A DNA stretch of 64,000 nucleotides, taken from the NCBI GenBank assembly GCA_021770615.1, contig JAETQR010000012.1, positions 1 through 64,000 on the forward strand, given 5' to 3'. Positions 33,133 to 41,847 of this stretch are shown piece after piece. The notes under the pieces are model-generated. The model had not been told where the DNA came from. It made no database searches and saw only the letters and a list, made by a program, of their open reading frames with translations. Numbering within the stretch: position 1 is the stretch's first letter; each line of letters starts with the position of its first letter. The stretch comes from Lachnospiraceae bacterium (GTDB lineage: Bacteria > Bacillota_A > Clostridia > Lachnospirales > Lachnospiraceae). A program made the translations under genes and the position numbers.

Positions 33133-33161
33133 ATAGTCATATTATACCCTAATATGACTAT
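33133..33161. promoter_or_regulatory. Operator palindrome of the Phd-ParE module
   Basis: ATAGTCATATTA-TACCC-TAATATGACTAT, a perfect 12-bp inverted repeat with 5-nt centre, overlapping the promoter TTGAAT (33164-33169), 17 bp, TATAAT (33141-33146) on the minus strand. Binding here would cover the -10 box and spacer. Confidence 0.88.
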
Positions 33162-33230
33162 ATATTCAATCTGTTTTTTCATTTTCAAAATATGAAACAA
33201 AAATTGAACCTTTCTCCAACGTTCCATTTT

Positions 33231-33440
33231 TTACAAACTGCCATAATAAAGCCATTTTACGAATCCCTTCAATAACAAGATGTTGAATTCTGTAGTCAAA
33301 TTCTTAGTGGAAGCATTTTCATCTATTTTAGCCGAAATTCTCACTCTCGCATTGTGATTTCCACGATTTCTTGTGATCAGTCTCGAAATTTTAAAATCAT
33401 CGGGCAGCATGGTACGTACAATCTTATTTGAAAACGACAC
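33231..33440 (-). CDS. Doubtful small ORF
   Basis: A 69-codon frame (TMLPDDFKISRLITRNRGNHNARVRISAKIDENAS...) with no recognised family and no strong ribosome site. The surrounding 33170-33517 stretch otherwise holds no supported gene. It may be the tail of a degraded gene. Confidence 0.2.
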   Translation of the reverse strand: MSFSNKIVRTMLPDDFKISRLITRNRGNHNARVRISAKIDENASTKNLTTEFNILLLKGFVKWLYYGSL

Positions 33441-33517
33441 TTTGGGATTAGATGTCTGACAAGCCGAATATAACAGTTTTAGGATATGTGTCTTTAAATA
33501 CAGTGAAATTATCCAAC

Positions 33518-33943
33518 TTAATGTGTATAATATTCAACGCAAGCACCTCCATTTGCCTCTATATACTCTTTCAGCGAGACACCCTTGATGTATTCCATGA
33601 TAATGTATGCCATGTAGTTCGCATAAAAGAAATCTCGAATCAAAACGATGCTATCGATCTGATTCAGCTGAGACAGCCGTTTCCCCTCATCCAAATAACG
33701 GTGCAGGCTCTGTTTATAATCCTCTTCCCGAAATACATAGACATCTACCTCACTTTTTTCCGTATTTCTGTTCACACGGTTTACCGGAAAAAATTCTTTT
33801 ACTGCCACACGGCTTTCTAACAGAAGATCCCATCCGATATAGGGACTCCCGAAATTCCCCTCACCGCTTACACGTTCAAGAACATAACGCTCATTTAATA
33901 CCGTACCGGGAAACAGCGCACGTTTTTCATTCGTTTCATCGCA
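33518..33943 (-). pseudogene. Truncated, frameshifted Ser/Thr kinase (paralogue of the 41.1-kb kinase)
   Basis: FPGTVLNERYVLERVSGEG and VAVKEFFPVNRVNRN match the N-lobe of the kinase at 39772-41169 almost residue for residue. The copy stops at IEANGG, before the catalytic loop. The likely start (ATGAAACGAATGAAAAACG) is out of frame with the kinase by one base at an A-run. So it is inactive, although its promoter (motif at 33982) is intact. Confidence 0.85.
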
Positions 33944-33961
33944 TCCTCCATTCCGATAACC

Positions 33962-34001
33962 AGTATACTACCGAAATCTTTAAAATCGCTTTTCGTTTTT
34001 T
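33962..34001 (-). promoter_or_regulatory. Shared-motif promoter, site a
   Basis: On the minus strand AAAAAACGAAAAGCGATTTT (33982-34001), then 14 bp, then TATACT (33962-33967). One base differs from the consensus of sites c and d. It reads into the kinase pseudogene. Confidence 0.8.
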
Positions 34002-36459
34002 ATATTCTGATGACGGCAAACCTGCTATAATAAATCCGTTTTCCCATTTTCACATAGGTTCGTATGTGAAATGTCATATGATTCACCTTCGCCTTGTACT
34101 GGAGACGGTAAGTACGTTTGATTTTATTCGTCCGCAGCCGGACAATCTTCTTCTTTTTTCCCTTTTGAAAATAAATCTGGATCTGCTTTCCCTGACTCCG
34201 TTTCACCATTAACTTTACATATGCCGTTTTATTTCCCTTCTTCACCCTTTTTAACTTTATGACCGGCACACTTAAATACTGTCGTTTCAGACGCATCGGC
34301 TTCGACCATTCACCAGACACGTCCACACCATCTTTTTGATACACCGCCCTTATTTTGTAATAATACTTCGCTCCTCGTTTTGTATTCTTATCCGAAAATA
34401 CAGTCTGGGCAGATGAAAGCGACTGGATCTTGCGATATCCTGATGCCTTTTTAGACGAGCGGTAGATTTCATATCTGGTCGCATATTCATTTTTCTTCCA
34501 TTTCATCTTTGGAAAATCATCCGGCACACTCTGAACATCCTCTATCCGCAGCTGTTCGGCCCGGATATTGTAGCCTGTCCAGACGAAAACGGGGTTCGCA
34601 TTATCTCCATTATTCACACCGTCCCCGTTTGATAACAATGAAGCCACAGTGTCCGCGTCTTTTCCCGGCGATGATGTTGGCAGCGGGGGTTCCGTTATTG
34701 ACGGCGACGGAGTTGGATTCGACGGTTCCGGCGTCGGTATTATCGTCGGTGTCGGAATCAACGGTGTCTCTTCCGGTGTCGGCATTGGTGGTTCTACTGA
34801 CGGCGACGGAGTTGGATTCGACGCTTCCGGTGTCTGTGTTGGTGGTTCTGCTGACGGCGGTGTCTGCGTTATCAACGGTGTCGGCATTGATGGTTCTACT
34901 GACGGCGACGGAGTTGGATTCGACGCTTCCGGTGTCTGTGTTGGTGGTTCTGCTGACGGCGGTGTCTGCGTTATCAACGGTGTCGGAGTTGGCTTTGGCA
35001 CTTCCATTCCATCACTCCTTACCTGACCGGATTTGCTCCATACAGAAGATGATAGATCCAGATGCAAAGCGGGACGAACAGCCACATAGGAATTGATGAC
35101 ATAGCAGGCGTCATCGGTCGACACTTCCCCATTGTAACGCACAAAGGATGCGAAATCACGCATCATACCGGGCGACCGGAGCCACCAATTACAATTCCCT
35201 GTCTCGTTACTGTATGTATGATTATATCTGGCATAGTCTGTGTTATTTGACTTTCTTGCAGCATCCGATTCAAATCCATAGTCCGCATTTTCCACCTCAT
35301 TCACCGACAGAAGATATATGCAGTCCGTCGTGTTATTTCCGCCCGCCGTCCCATATTGGTTATTTTCATTAACGACTGCTATTTCCCGGATCGCTGCTTG
35401 CTCACTGCTGCTGAATACTTCGCTATAAAAATCCCTATTCAGCCATTTCCGTAACGAACACGTCTCCCATGTCACACAGTCACCCTTCGTGTTGTACGGC
35501 TTGCTGTCCAAACTCTTGTCTGCAAGCAGGAACGCATCGTCACCGTTGACCGACAACACCCGCCATTCAATCGGTTCCCTTTCCCATACCACCTTTTGCT
35601 TATAATTTCCAAAATACACACAGTCCCACGTCGTGACCCCATCTTGGTCTGTCGTAGGAGCGCTGATCCCATCATTTTTATTTGTCACGTTGGCTTTCGA
35701 ATCTACTTCACCAGCATCAGCGTAGACAGAAGATGACAGATCCAAATGCAAAGCCGGTCGAACGGCCACATCTTTACCGGTAACCCAGTAGTTATCATGT
35801 ATGCTCCCATCGTTATGCACACCGGAGGCATACTCATCAAACATACTGGACCGCCGAAGCCACCAGTCGCCCTTCCCATCTCCCTGATCGCAGGCACCAT
35901 TACATGTGGCATAGCCTGTGTTATTCGACTCCCTTGCAGCATCCGACGCAAAACCATACTCTGCATTTCCTGCCTCATCCACCGACAAAAGATATATATA
36001 ATCCATCGTGTCCTTCCCAAGACCCGCATCATACGCCAGATTACTCCCATTTACGACTGCTGTTTCCTGAATTGCCGTCTGCTCACTGCTGCTGAATGCC
36101 TCGCTATAAAAATCCTCATTCAGCCATTTCCGCAGTGAACACTTCTCCCATGTTATAACTGTCCTTTTTGTATCGTATGGCTTGCAGTCCAGACACTCAT
36201 CTGCCAACAGGAACGCATCGTCACCATCGACCGACAACACTCTCCATTTGATCGGCTCAGTCTTAAACTCTGCCGTCTGGTAATAGCTGCCGAACTTCAC
36301 TTTATCCCACGTAGTCACCCCACTGCTGTCTATGACGGGGTTATTGATGCCGTAATCGGAGGAAGCTCCCACAGGCTTTTCCTCCAGCCCGGCCCCCATC
36401 GCTACGATAAGACTGAGAACCACCGCCACAGATACAATCTTCCTTTGTTTTATTAACAT
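34000..36459 (-). CDS. Secreted DUF6273 repeat protein with Pro-rich linker and Fn3-like domain
   Basis: An 819-aa exported protein: signal peptide (~1-30, IVSVAVVLSLIVAMGAG), two DUF6273 modules (~40-235 and ~255-460, each with IKWRVLSVDGDDAFLLAD and DVAVRPALHLDLSSS-type strings), a Pro/Thr linker with two near-exact copies of TPLITQTPPSAEPPTQTPEA, an Fn3-like domain (YEIYRSSKKASGYRKIQ) and a basic C-terminal module (KKIVRLRTNKIKRTYRLQYKAK). The start at 36459 follows AGGAGAAA; the frame is open 38 codons further (to 36573) with a charged segment that looks like a remnant of another gene. No cell-wall anchor motif. Confidence 0.85.
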   Translation of the reverse strand: MLIKQRKIVSVAVVLSLIVAMGAGLEEKPVGASSDYGINNPVIDSSGVTTWDKVKFGSYYQTAEFKTEPIKWRVLSVDGDDAFLLADECLDCKPYDTKRTVITWEKCSLRKWLNEDFYSEAFSSSEQTAIQETAVVNGSNLAYDAGLGKDTMDYIYLLSVDEAGNAEYGFASDAARESNNTGYATCNGACDQGDGKGDWWLRRSSMFDEYASGVHNDGSIHDNYWVTGKDVAVRPALHLDLSSSVYADAGEVDSKANVTNKNDGISAPTTDQDGVTTWDCVYFGNYKQKVVWEREPIEWRVLSVNGDDAFLLADKSLDSKPYNTKGDCVTWETCSLRKWLNRDFYSEVFSSSEQAAIREIAVVNENNQYGTAGGNNTTDCIYLLSVNEVENADYGFESDAARKSNNTDYARYNHTYSNETGNCNWWLRSPGMMRDFASFVRYNGEVSTDDACYVINSYVAVRPALHLDLSSSVWSKSGQVRSDGMEVPKPTPTPLITQTPPSAEPPTQTPEASNPTPSPSVEPSMPTPLITQTPPSAEPPTQTPEASNPTPSPSVEPPMPTPEETPLIPTPTIIPTPEPSNPTPSPSITEPPLPTSSPGKDADTVASLLSNGDGVNNGDNANPVFVWTGYNIRAEQLRIEDVQSVPDDFPKMKWKKNEYATRYEIYRSSKKASGYRKIQSLSSAQTVFSDKNTKRGAKYYYKIRAVYQKDGVDVSGEWSKPMRLKRQYLSVPVIKLKRVKKGNKTAYVKLMVKRSQGKQIQIYFQKGKKKKIVRLRTNKIKRTYRLQYKAKVNHMTFHIRTYVKMGKRIYYSRFAVIRI

Positions 36460-36676
36460 TTCTTTCTCCTTTTTTTCAACTTCTATCACAAGACCATAAA
36501 AGTATCTGGCTATTTCATGGGCTTTTTTCAATTCGCCCTCCCTCTCTCCTAAACATCTTTCTTCTCTCCGCATTTCCTGAATCGCCTGGCATCCCTGCTC
36601 TACGGCAATGCAATCTTAGTGGCATCACGCTCTGTAAGCCGCTTTGGCAGGATAACCTATCTGCACCTATAGTTTT

Positions 36677-36705
36677 AGTATACTAAAGAAGCCGCTTTTT
36701 TTCAA
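36677..36705 (-). promoter_or_regulatory. Promoter upstream of the DUF6273 gene
   Basis: On the minus strand TTGAAA (36700-36705), 17 bp, TATACT (36677-36682). The leader to the start at 36459 would be ~210 nt. The rest of 36574-36872 has no gene. Confidence 0.7.
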
Positions 36706-36872
36706 TTATTTTCGAACCATTCCGGCAGTGAGAAATAAAATTCTTAAATCCAGCTATTTCTCCATTTTTCGTATTCTCCTGCCATTTTTTTGTAAGCTAT
36801 CCACTACTATTTTCCTTTGAATTTTTACAGAGATATGATAAGATACTATATAACAAGAAGCGGAAAGGTCTG

Positions 36873-37112
36873 ATGACTGCTATGAGCGAGAAACAACAAA
36901 TTATATATATGCAGACGCGAATTTTAAGACTAGCATCCGAGGAATGGAATAAGCCAATCGAAACAGTCACAAAATTGTTTGCAGAACATGACGTATTACT
37001 CTATATTGAACATTGTTTTGATATGTTCCACCTTGAAGGCGATGATGCTATTTTGGAAGATATTGCAGCATATCTTGATAAAAAGGGGGCATACAATTGG
37101 TACAGAAATTGA
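36873..37112 (+). CDS. DUF3791 protein
   Basis: A 79-aa protein: QTRILRLASEEWNKPIETVTKLFAEHDVLLYIEHCFDMFHLEGDDAILEDIAAYL is typical of DUF3791, which regularly precedes DUF3990 genes and probably acts as antidote or partner. GAAAGG precedes the ATG. The DUF3990 gene overlaps its end by 16 nt. Confidence 0.8.
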   Translation: MTAMSEKQQIIYMQTRILRLASEEWNKPIETVTKLFAEHDVLLYIEHCFDMFHLEGDDAILEDIAAYLDKKGAYNWYRN

Positions 37113-37663
37113 CCGATAATATAATTTTGTATCACGGCAGCTATTGCGAAGTGCAAATCCCTGATATAGAGCGATGTGCAAAATATAAGGATTTTGGACA
37201 GGGATTCTATTTAACAACATCAAAAGAACAGGCTCAGAATTTTGCAAAAATGAGCACAAGAAAGGCAATTGCCAACAACACGGTAAGTGACTCTCTAAAA
37301 TATGGCACCATTTCCTCATTTCGTTTTCAGTTTGCGGAAAAACTTTTAATCAATACCTTTCCCACTGCCAACGCTGACTGGCTTCATTGCGTAGTCAGTC
37401 ACAGAAGACGAAAAGCCTTTCCCGGACTGGTTCACGACTCCAAACATTTTGACATCATTGCAGGAAAGATTGCAAATGACAATACAAATGCAACAATAAC
37501 AGCATACATGGCTGGAGTATTTGGAGATGTTGGCACAAAATCAGCAGACAATGTATGCGTCAGTTTATTGCTCCCTGATCGGTTACAAGATCAATATTGT
37601 TTTAGAACAGATAAAGCGCTTCATTGTCTTACATTTATAGGAAGTGAGCAGATATGGTTATAG
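37097..37663 (+). CDS. DUF3990 protein (ADP-ribosyltransferase-like)
   Basis: A 188-aa protein. LYHGSYCEVQIPDIER and KDFGQGFYLTTSKEQAQNFA are the diagnostic DUF3990 segments; this family belongs to the ADP-ribosyltransferase fold group, with the H of YHGS and Y of FYLT as NAD-site residues. A TTG start follows AGGGGGC. It is likely the toxic or modifying component of the module; its target is unknown. Confidence 0.8.
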   Translation: MVQKLTDNIILYHGSYCEVQIPDIERCAKYKDFGQGFYLTTSKEQAQNFAKMSTRKAIANNTVSDSLKYGTISSFRFQFAEKLLINTFPTANADWLHCVVSHRRRKAFPGLVHDSKHFDIIAGKIANDNTNATITAYMAGVFGDVGTKSADNVCVSLLLPDRLQDQYCFRTDKALHCLTFIGSEQIWL

Positions 37664-37905
37664 AAAAAGAAGTTACAGAAACGACGAAGAAAAATGCAAT
37701 TGATTTGTTAATAACGATGGTTATTGATGAGCTTTCCAAAGACATGCAGCTTCCCGCAAGCGAGTTGCTACCAAAATTTATAGTTTCAAAAACTGGCAAA
37801 TTGCTTTATGATGAATCCTCCAAATTATGGTGGAGCGGTCCGTCTGATATTGCACAAATGTTTAAGGATGAAATGGCCTCTTTTGATAAGCGGGAATGTA
37901 GCTGA
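37654..37905 (+). CDS. Small third component of the DUF3990 module
   Basis: An 83-aa protein; KNAIDLLITMVIDELSKDMQLPASELLPKFIVSKTGKLLYDESSKLWWSGPSDIAQMFK resembles small DUF3791-like proteins that follow DUF3990 genes. It overlaps the DUF3990 3' end by 10 nt. GAAGTGAGCAG lies upstream of the start. Confidence 0.7.
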   Translation: MVIEKEVTETTKKNAIDLLITMVIDELSKDMQLPASELLPKFIVSKTGKLLYDESSKLWWSGPSDIAQMFKDEMASFDKRECS

Positions 37906-37976
37906 TGTCAAAGTACCATTTTACAATTACATATTATTCTTTTAAAGGGCGTTCTTCTATGATATTATAAATATCG

Positions 37977-38177
37977 ATGCGTCCTCGCGCAAAGGAAGAA
38001 CTGGAAAAGGGACTGGAGGCTCTGATTGCCAAACTTGGTTACGTTGATGCAGAACGATTTATTATGTTAGTAAGCAGAGAACCATTTGATTATACAGAGT
38101 GGCGACAAGAGCATTTGCAAGATAATATGTCTATTCGGGAACTAAGCAATATGGCAATGAAATCTGTGGAACAATAA
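37977..38177 (+). CDS. Antitoxin-like small protein
   Basis: A 66-aa protein of a pattern seen in many bacteria: KEELEKGLEALIAKLGYVDAERFIMLVSREPFDYTEWRQEHLQDNMSIRELSN. It is often found in accessory gene groups; function not established. There is no clear ribosome site and no partner directly after it, so it may be a remnant. Confidence 0.5.
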   Translation: MRPRAKEELEKGLEALIAKLGYVDAERFIMLVSREPFDYTEWRQEHLQDNMSIRELSNMAMKSVEQ

Positions 38178-38289
38178 TGTAGACACTACGTTTACTTTTA
38201 AGGGAACACTTGAAAAGAGCGTTTTCTTTGGACGAAATGGCTGCCACAAAAAATTTCATTTCATCCAAACATTTCCACTACACGAGACA

Positions 38290-39741
38290 CTACCTCCCAC
38301 CCACCACTTCCAGCATCTCCGAATACGAATACATCTCATCCTCCTGAAAGCAGGCCAGCAATACGGCATCCAGTTCATATTCCTCCGATATTTTTGCCAT
38401 GCTGCATGCGGCGAGTGTCTGGTCGGCCAAAACAGTAAATTCTTTTTTCGCATCCCCACAAACATAATTTGTCATATCAAATTCGATAGATTCCAGATAC
38501 CGGTGTTGTGCGATATATAATACAAACGGCAACAGGTCATTTCTCCCAATCAGCACACATCGTCTTCGGTGCTCCCTGCGATACTTTTCAATCAGGTCAA
38601 ACGCCTCCTCTACAGAAAGTTCCCCGGTTTCAGAAATACCGGAAACACTCTCTTTCCTATATCCGCTCATATATTCATCAAGTAATGTGGCAATCCATTC
38701 CGAACACCTCTCATTTCCCGCACCGTCACGCTTTTGTCGCAACACCGCCTCTGCCTGGGCAGTACGGATATCCCGCTCCTTCTGCGTCGCCACATTCAGT
38801 AAATCAGACAAATGCTTTTCGCTCATCCGACTGAGTTTTTCCCATTTCCCCAGATTCAAAAACGGATACTCTGCGTGTACGGACACCGAATGTACTGCCG
38901 ACAAAAGAAGCGTATTCGTATCCTCTTCAAAATAAACATACTGTGTCAGGCGCAGGATTTCCTTCCGGAAAGCTTCCGGCAGTTCCCGGTTATCATAGAT
39001 AAATTTCCGAATACTCTCGCCCTGTTGATCCGGTCGAAACCGCCGTCTCCCCCGCCATGAATCATACCCGGCATCGGACAGAAGTTCCTTCAGATACTCC
39101 TTCATATCCCGTCTGACAAACTTGCATATCGTATGCCTGAATTTCATAAGATAATTCCTTACCGTATTGCTATATCCTTTAAACGCAGCTGCATTTTCTG
39201 TCATCCAGTCCATAAATTCATCCCTGGGTAGCCCCTTTCTGCTCTGAAACTGCTTCAGCAGTTCCTGTGTGTTCTGGGAATGACAAACCGTAAAATTCTC
39301 ATCCAGATTCTCCTCAAATTTCTGAATCATCCTGACGCACTCGTCATATGTCATCTCATTCTCCAGCCCATAAGCAAATATCGCTTCCGTGTAGTCATTT
39401 ATCTGAACAGACGGCTCGCGAAGTCCGGCTGTCAAAAAAGTCTCCAGTTCCTTCATCCCCAAATGCAGACAAAATACTATTTCATAAACCTGCCGCCGTC
39501 TCGGTCTGGCATAACCGCCGATGCCAAACCACTTCTGCATCGTCGGCACTGAGGCAAACTCCCTGTTAGCGCTCTGTGTCCGGAATTCCCGGAATGCCCG
39601 CCTCCGCACTTCCTGCGTAACAGCCGTTCCTTCCTCTCCCAGCATCTGCCGGATGAAGAGGACATCCATCTTTTGAAACGGATCCTTCTCATCCATCCCG
39701 CATAACGCTTTGTACAATGAATTATCATTTTTTTTAGCCAT
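38290..39741 (-). CDS. Unrecognised 483-aa protein next to kinase
   Basis: No family recognised. The N-terminal ~140 residues (VPTMQKWFGIGGYARPRRRQVYEIVFCLHLGMKELETFL) look like a helix-turn-helix followed by helical repeats; the remainder is helical and charged, with no signal or membrane segment. The start at 39741 has GAGG upstream; it begins 30 nt after the kinase stop, so the two are co-transcribed. A regulatory role or kinase substrate is possible. Confidence 0.7.
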   Translation of the reverse strand: MAKKNDNSLYKALCGMDEKDPFQKMDVLFIRQMLGEEGTAVTQEVRRRAFREFRTQSANREFASVPTMQKWFGIGGYARPRRRQVYEIVFCLHLGMKELETFLTAGLREPSVQINDYTEAIFAYGLENEMTYDECVRMIQKFEENLDENFTVCHSQNTQELLKQFQSRKGLPRDEFMDWMTENAAAFKGYSNTVRNYLMKFRHTICKFVRRDMKEYLKELLSDAGYDSWRGRRRFRPDQQGESIRKFIYDNRELPEAFRKEILRLTQYVYFEEDTNTLLLSAVHSVSVHAEYPFLNLGKWEKLSRMSEKHLSDLLNVATQKERDIRTAQAEAVLRQKRDGAGNERCSEWIATLLDEYMSGYRKESVSGISETGELSVEEAFDLIEKYRREHRRRCVLIGRNDLLPFVLYIAQHRYLESIEFDMTNYVCGDAKKEFTVLADQTLAACSMAKISEEYELDAVLLACFQEDEMYSYSEMLEVVGGR

Positions 39742-39771
39742 AATGATCCTCATTTCAAACTATATACTCGT

Positions 39772-41169
39772 TTATTCGATAACTCCGTCATATTGCTTTG
39801 TGTTTCCGTTTCCCGCAGATGCCGGTGCTCTGGTTGCCGACGGACGGACAGATGGCGCAGGTGTGGACGGCATTCCTTTACTGACCCGTAAAACAATCCT
39901 GGTCCCTGGCTTACATTCTCTACCTGGCTTTACATCCTGTGACACCACTGTATTTTTTATTTTCCTGCTTTCCACACGAATCACCTTGTAATCCAGTCCG
40001 CTCTGAGTCAGAATTTTCTTTGCTTTTGCAATGGTTTTCCCCTGCACATCAGGAACATGCACTGTTTTTGCACGGTTTCTGACTGCCAGTTCTCTTGCCT
40101 GCTCTTCACAGAATTCCATCCATTCCGGCATCATTGGTGCCGCCAGTTCCACGATGCCACCTGCCCCTGATTCCGGAATATCCTTTTCTCCCACACCCGA
40201 GAGGAATTGCCAGAACAATAAGACAGAGACGGCTATACCAAAAATGCTGATTGCAGACGCCTTCCACCAACGGGCGGGATTTTTTCCCGACCCTCCTGCG
40301 GCACGCAGCGCTGCCTTTAACTCCGACACCGTCTGATAACGTTCATTATACCGCAGTGAAATTCCTTTCATGACTGCCTGCTTCATCTTTTTCGGAAGCT
40401 GAACATCTTTCATATCCAAAAGCGACATCGTCTCATCATCCAGAATCCGGTCGATTGCCTCATCCGGCGCCTTTCCTGCCAGCATAAAATACATCGTGGC
40501 GCAGATCGCATACACATCCGACCACGCCCCCTGCTCCCCCCTCGAGCGGTACTGTTCCGGCGAGGAATAGCCCCGTTTTATCATAACCGTCAGGCTCCGG
40601 TCTGTTCCATCGACCTGTCTCGCCGAACCAAAATCAACCAAAACCAGTTTATTATCCTTAGTGACAATGATATTATCCGGGCTGATATCACGGTGAATGA
40701 TTCCATTTTCATGTACCCGTTCCAGTGCATCCAAAACCGGCGACATCATCTCCATTACGACACTTCCCGCCATCGGTCCGTTTTTCTCGATATATGTTTT
40801 CAGAGAAACACCCTCGATGTATTCCATAATAATGTACGCCGTGTGGTTGGCGTAAAAGAAATCCCGGATTGACACGATGCTCTCAATCTGATTCAATTTT
40901 GACAGCCGTTTTCCCTCTTCAAGATAGCGATGGAGGCTCTGTTCATAGTCCTCTTCCTCAAAAACATAGACATCCTGTTCTCCCTTTTCCGCATTCCGGT
41001 TTACCCGGTTGATCGGGAAAAACTCTTTCACTGCCACACGACTTTCCAGCAACAGATCCCATCCGGTATAGGTAATTCCAAAACTCCCCTCTCCGCTCAC
41101 CTTTTCAAGAACATAACGTTCCTCCAATATCGTGCCGGGAAGCAACGCACACTTTTGATTTGCTTTCAC
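39772..41169 (-). CDS. Membrane Ser/Thr protein kinase with one PASTA domain
   Basis: A 465-aa kinase. Gly-rich loop VSGEGSFGITY, VAVKEFF lysine, catalytic loop HRDISPDN, DFGSAR and the SPEQY activation segment are intact. A transmembrane helix (~295-313, ISIFGIAVSVLLFWQFL) leads to an extracellular PASTA domain (VPDVQGKTIAKAKKILTQSGLDYKVI) and a Ser/Pro tail. PASTA domains bind cell-wall fragments. The start is GTG at 41169 with AAAGGTGATA upstream. It follows a decayed secreted-protein gene. Confidence 0.93.
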   Translation of the reverse strand: MKANQKCALLPGTILEERYVLEKVSGEGSFGITYTGWDLLLESRVAVKEFFPINRVNRNAEKGEQDVYVFEEEDYEQSLHRYLEEGKRLSKLNQIESIVSIRDFFYANHTAYIIMEYIEGVSLKTYIEKNGPMAGSVVMEMMSPVLDALERVHENGIIHRDISPDNIIVTKDNKLVLVDFGSARQVDGTDRSLTVMIKRGYSSPEQYRSRGEQGAWSDVYAICATMYFMLAGKAPDEAIDRILDDETMSLLDMKDVQLPKKMKQAVMKGISLRYNERYQTVSELKAALRAAGGSGKNPARWWKASAISIFGIAVSVLLFWQFLSGVGEKDIPESGAGGIVELAAPMMPEWMEFCEEQARELAVRNRAKTVHVPDVQGKTIAKAKKILTQSGLDYKVIRVESRKIKNTVVSQDVKPGRECKPGTRIVLRVSKGMPSTPAPSVRPSATRAPASAGNGNTKQYDGVIE

Positions 41170-41180
41170 TCTATCACCTT

Positions 41181-41668
41181 TTATATCTTTATCACAGCAA
41201 AGCGGCTATACCGAAACCGTTTGCCTTTTTTACTATAAGTCCGTATGTAAAACGTCATGTGCTGCTTCGCACTGGATTTATATTGAAGCCGATAAATACG
41301 TTTAATCTTCTTTGAACGGAGACGGACAATCTTTTTCTTTCTTCCCTTCTGATGCAATGTGTTCGGAAACTTCACAGCCTCCAGCTTCGTATTGCCTAAA
41401 AAAGGCGCCTTCCCCAATACAAACCACTTTATGTCCATCCATCTCTCCCGGACGGAATACACAGGTTTTCATCACTTCCGCTATAATCGGTAATACAGGC
41501 ACTCCCATCCTCCAGCAGCTTGTACGACCAATCTCCACTTGTCAGAACAGTTCCATCCCCGATCTCCGATTCTGCCCCTTCACAAGGAACACCAAATGAT
41601 AAAACAGACATCACTATACTCATCACAAGTATTACAGCAATTCGACGACGTCCTTTTCTCATGTGCAT
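41181..41668 (-). pseudogene. Decayed secreted BspA-like leucine-rich protein
   Basis: An N-terminal signal peptide (MHMRKGRRRIAVILVMSIVM) leads to DWSYKLLEDGSACITDYSGSDENL, then the frame shifts to DGHKVVCIGEGAF, then again to LHQKGRKKKIVRLRSKKIKRIYRLQYK. The first parts are BspA/LRR_5-like; the last is the same C-terminal module as in the DUF6273 protein at 34.0 kb. Large internal deletion and at least two frameshifts. GAGGAG precedes the start. Confidence 0.8.
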
Positions 41669-41767
41669 TCAACTCCTCATCTTACAAAACATACTAATTT
41701 TCTATTAGTAATTATATCGTTATATTTTTGCAAAGTAAAGACTAACTTCTACAATAAAACAAACACC

Positions 41768-41807
41768 AAAAAACGGAAAGTGATTTTCCTATGCCTTCCT
41801 TTATAAT
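41768..41807 (+). promoter_or_regulatory. Shared-motif promoter, site b
   Basis: AAAAAACGGAAAGTGATTTT (41768-41787), then 14 bp, then TATAAT (41802-41807). It reads into the Big_2-type secreted protein. A separate minus-strand -10 box (TATAAT in GATATAATTAC, near 41710) probably serves the decayed gene and kinase on the other side. Confidence 0.85.
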
Positions 41808-41847
41808 AGTATTATTCTAAAAATAATCAATTCTCAGGAGGTATAAA

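Noticed and set aside
34780..34990. Tandem repeats considered as a CRISPR array
   Set aside because: Two ~120-bp units in coding phase with the Pro-rich linker; no short repeats with unique spacers. No CRISPR or cas genes were seen in the window.
34509..35096. Open frames on the plus strand with repeated ATELDST and DGVGFD-type strings
   Set aside because: They are shadows of the Pro/Thr-rich repeat of the minus-strand secreted protein; no ribosome site and biased composition.
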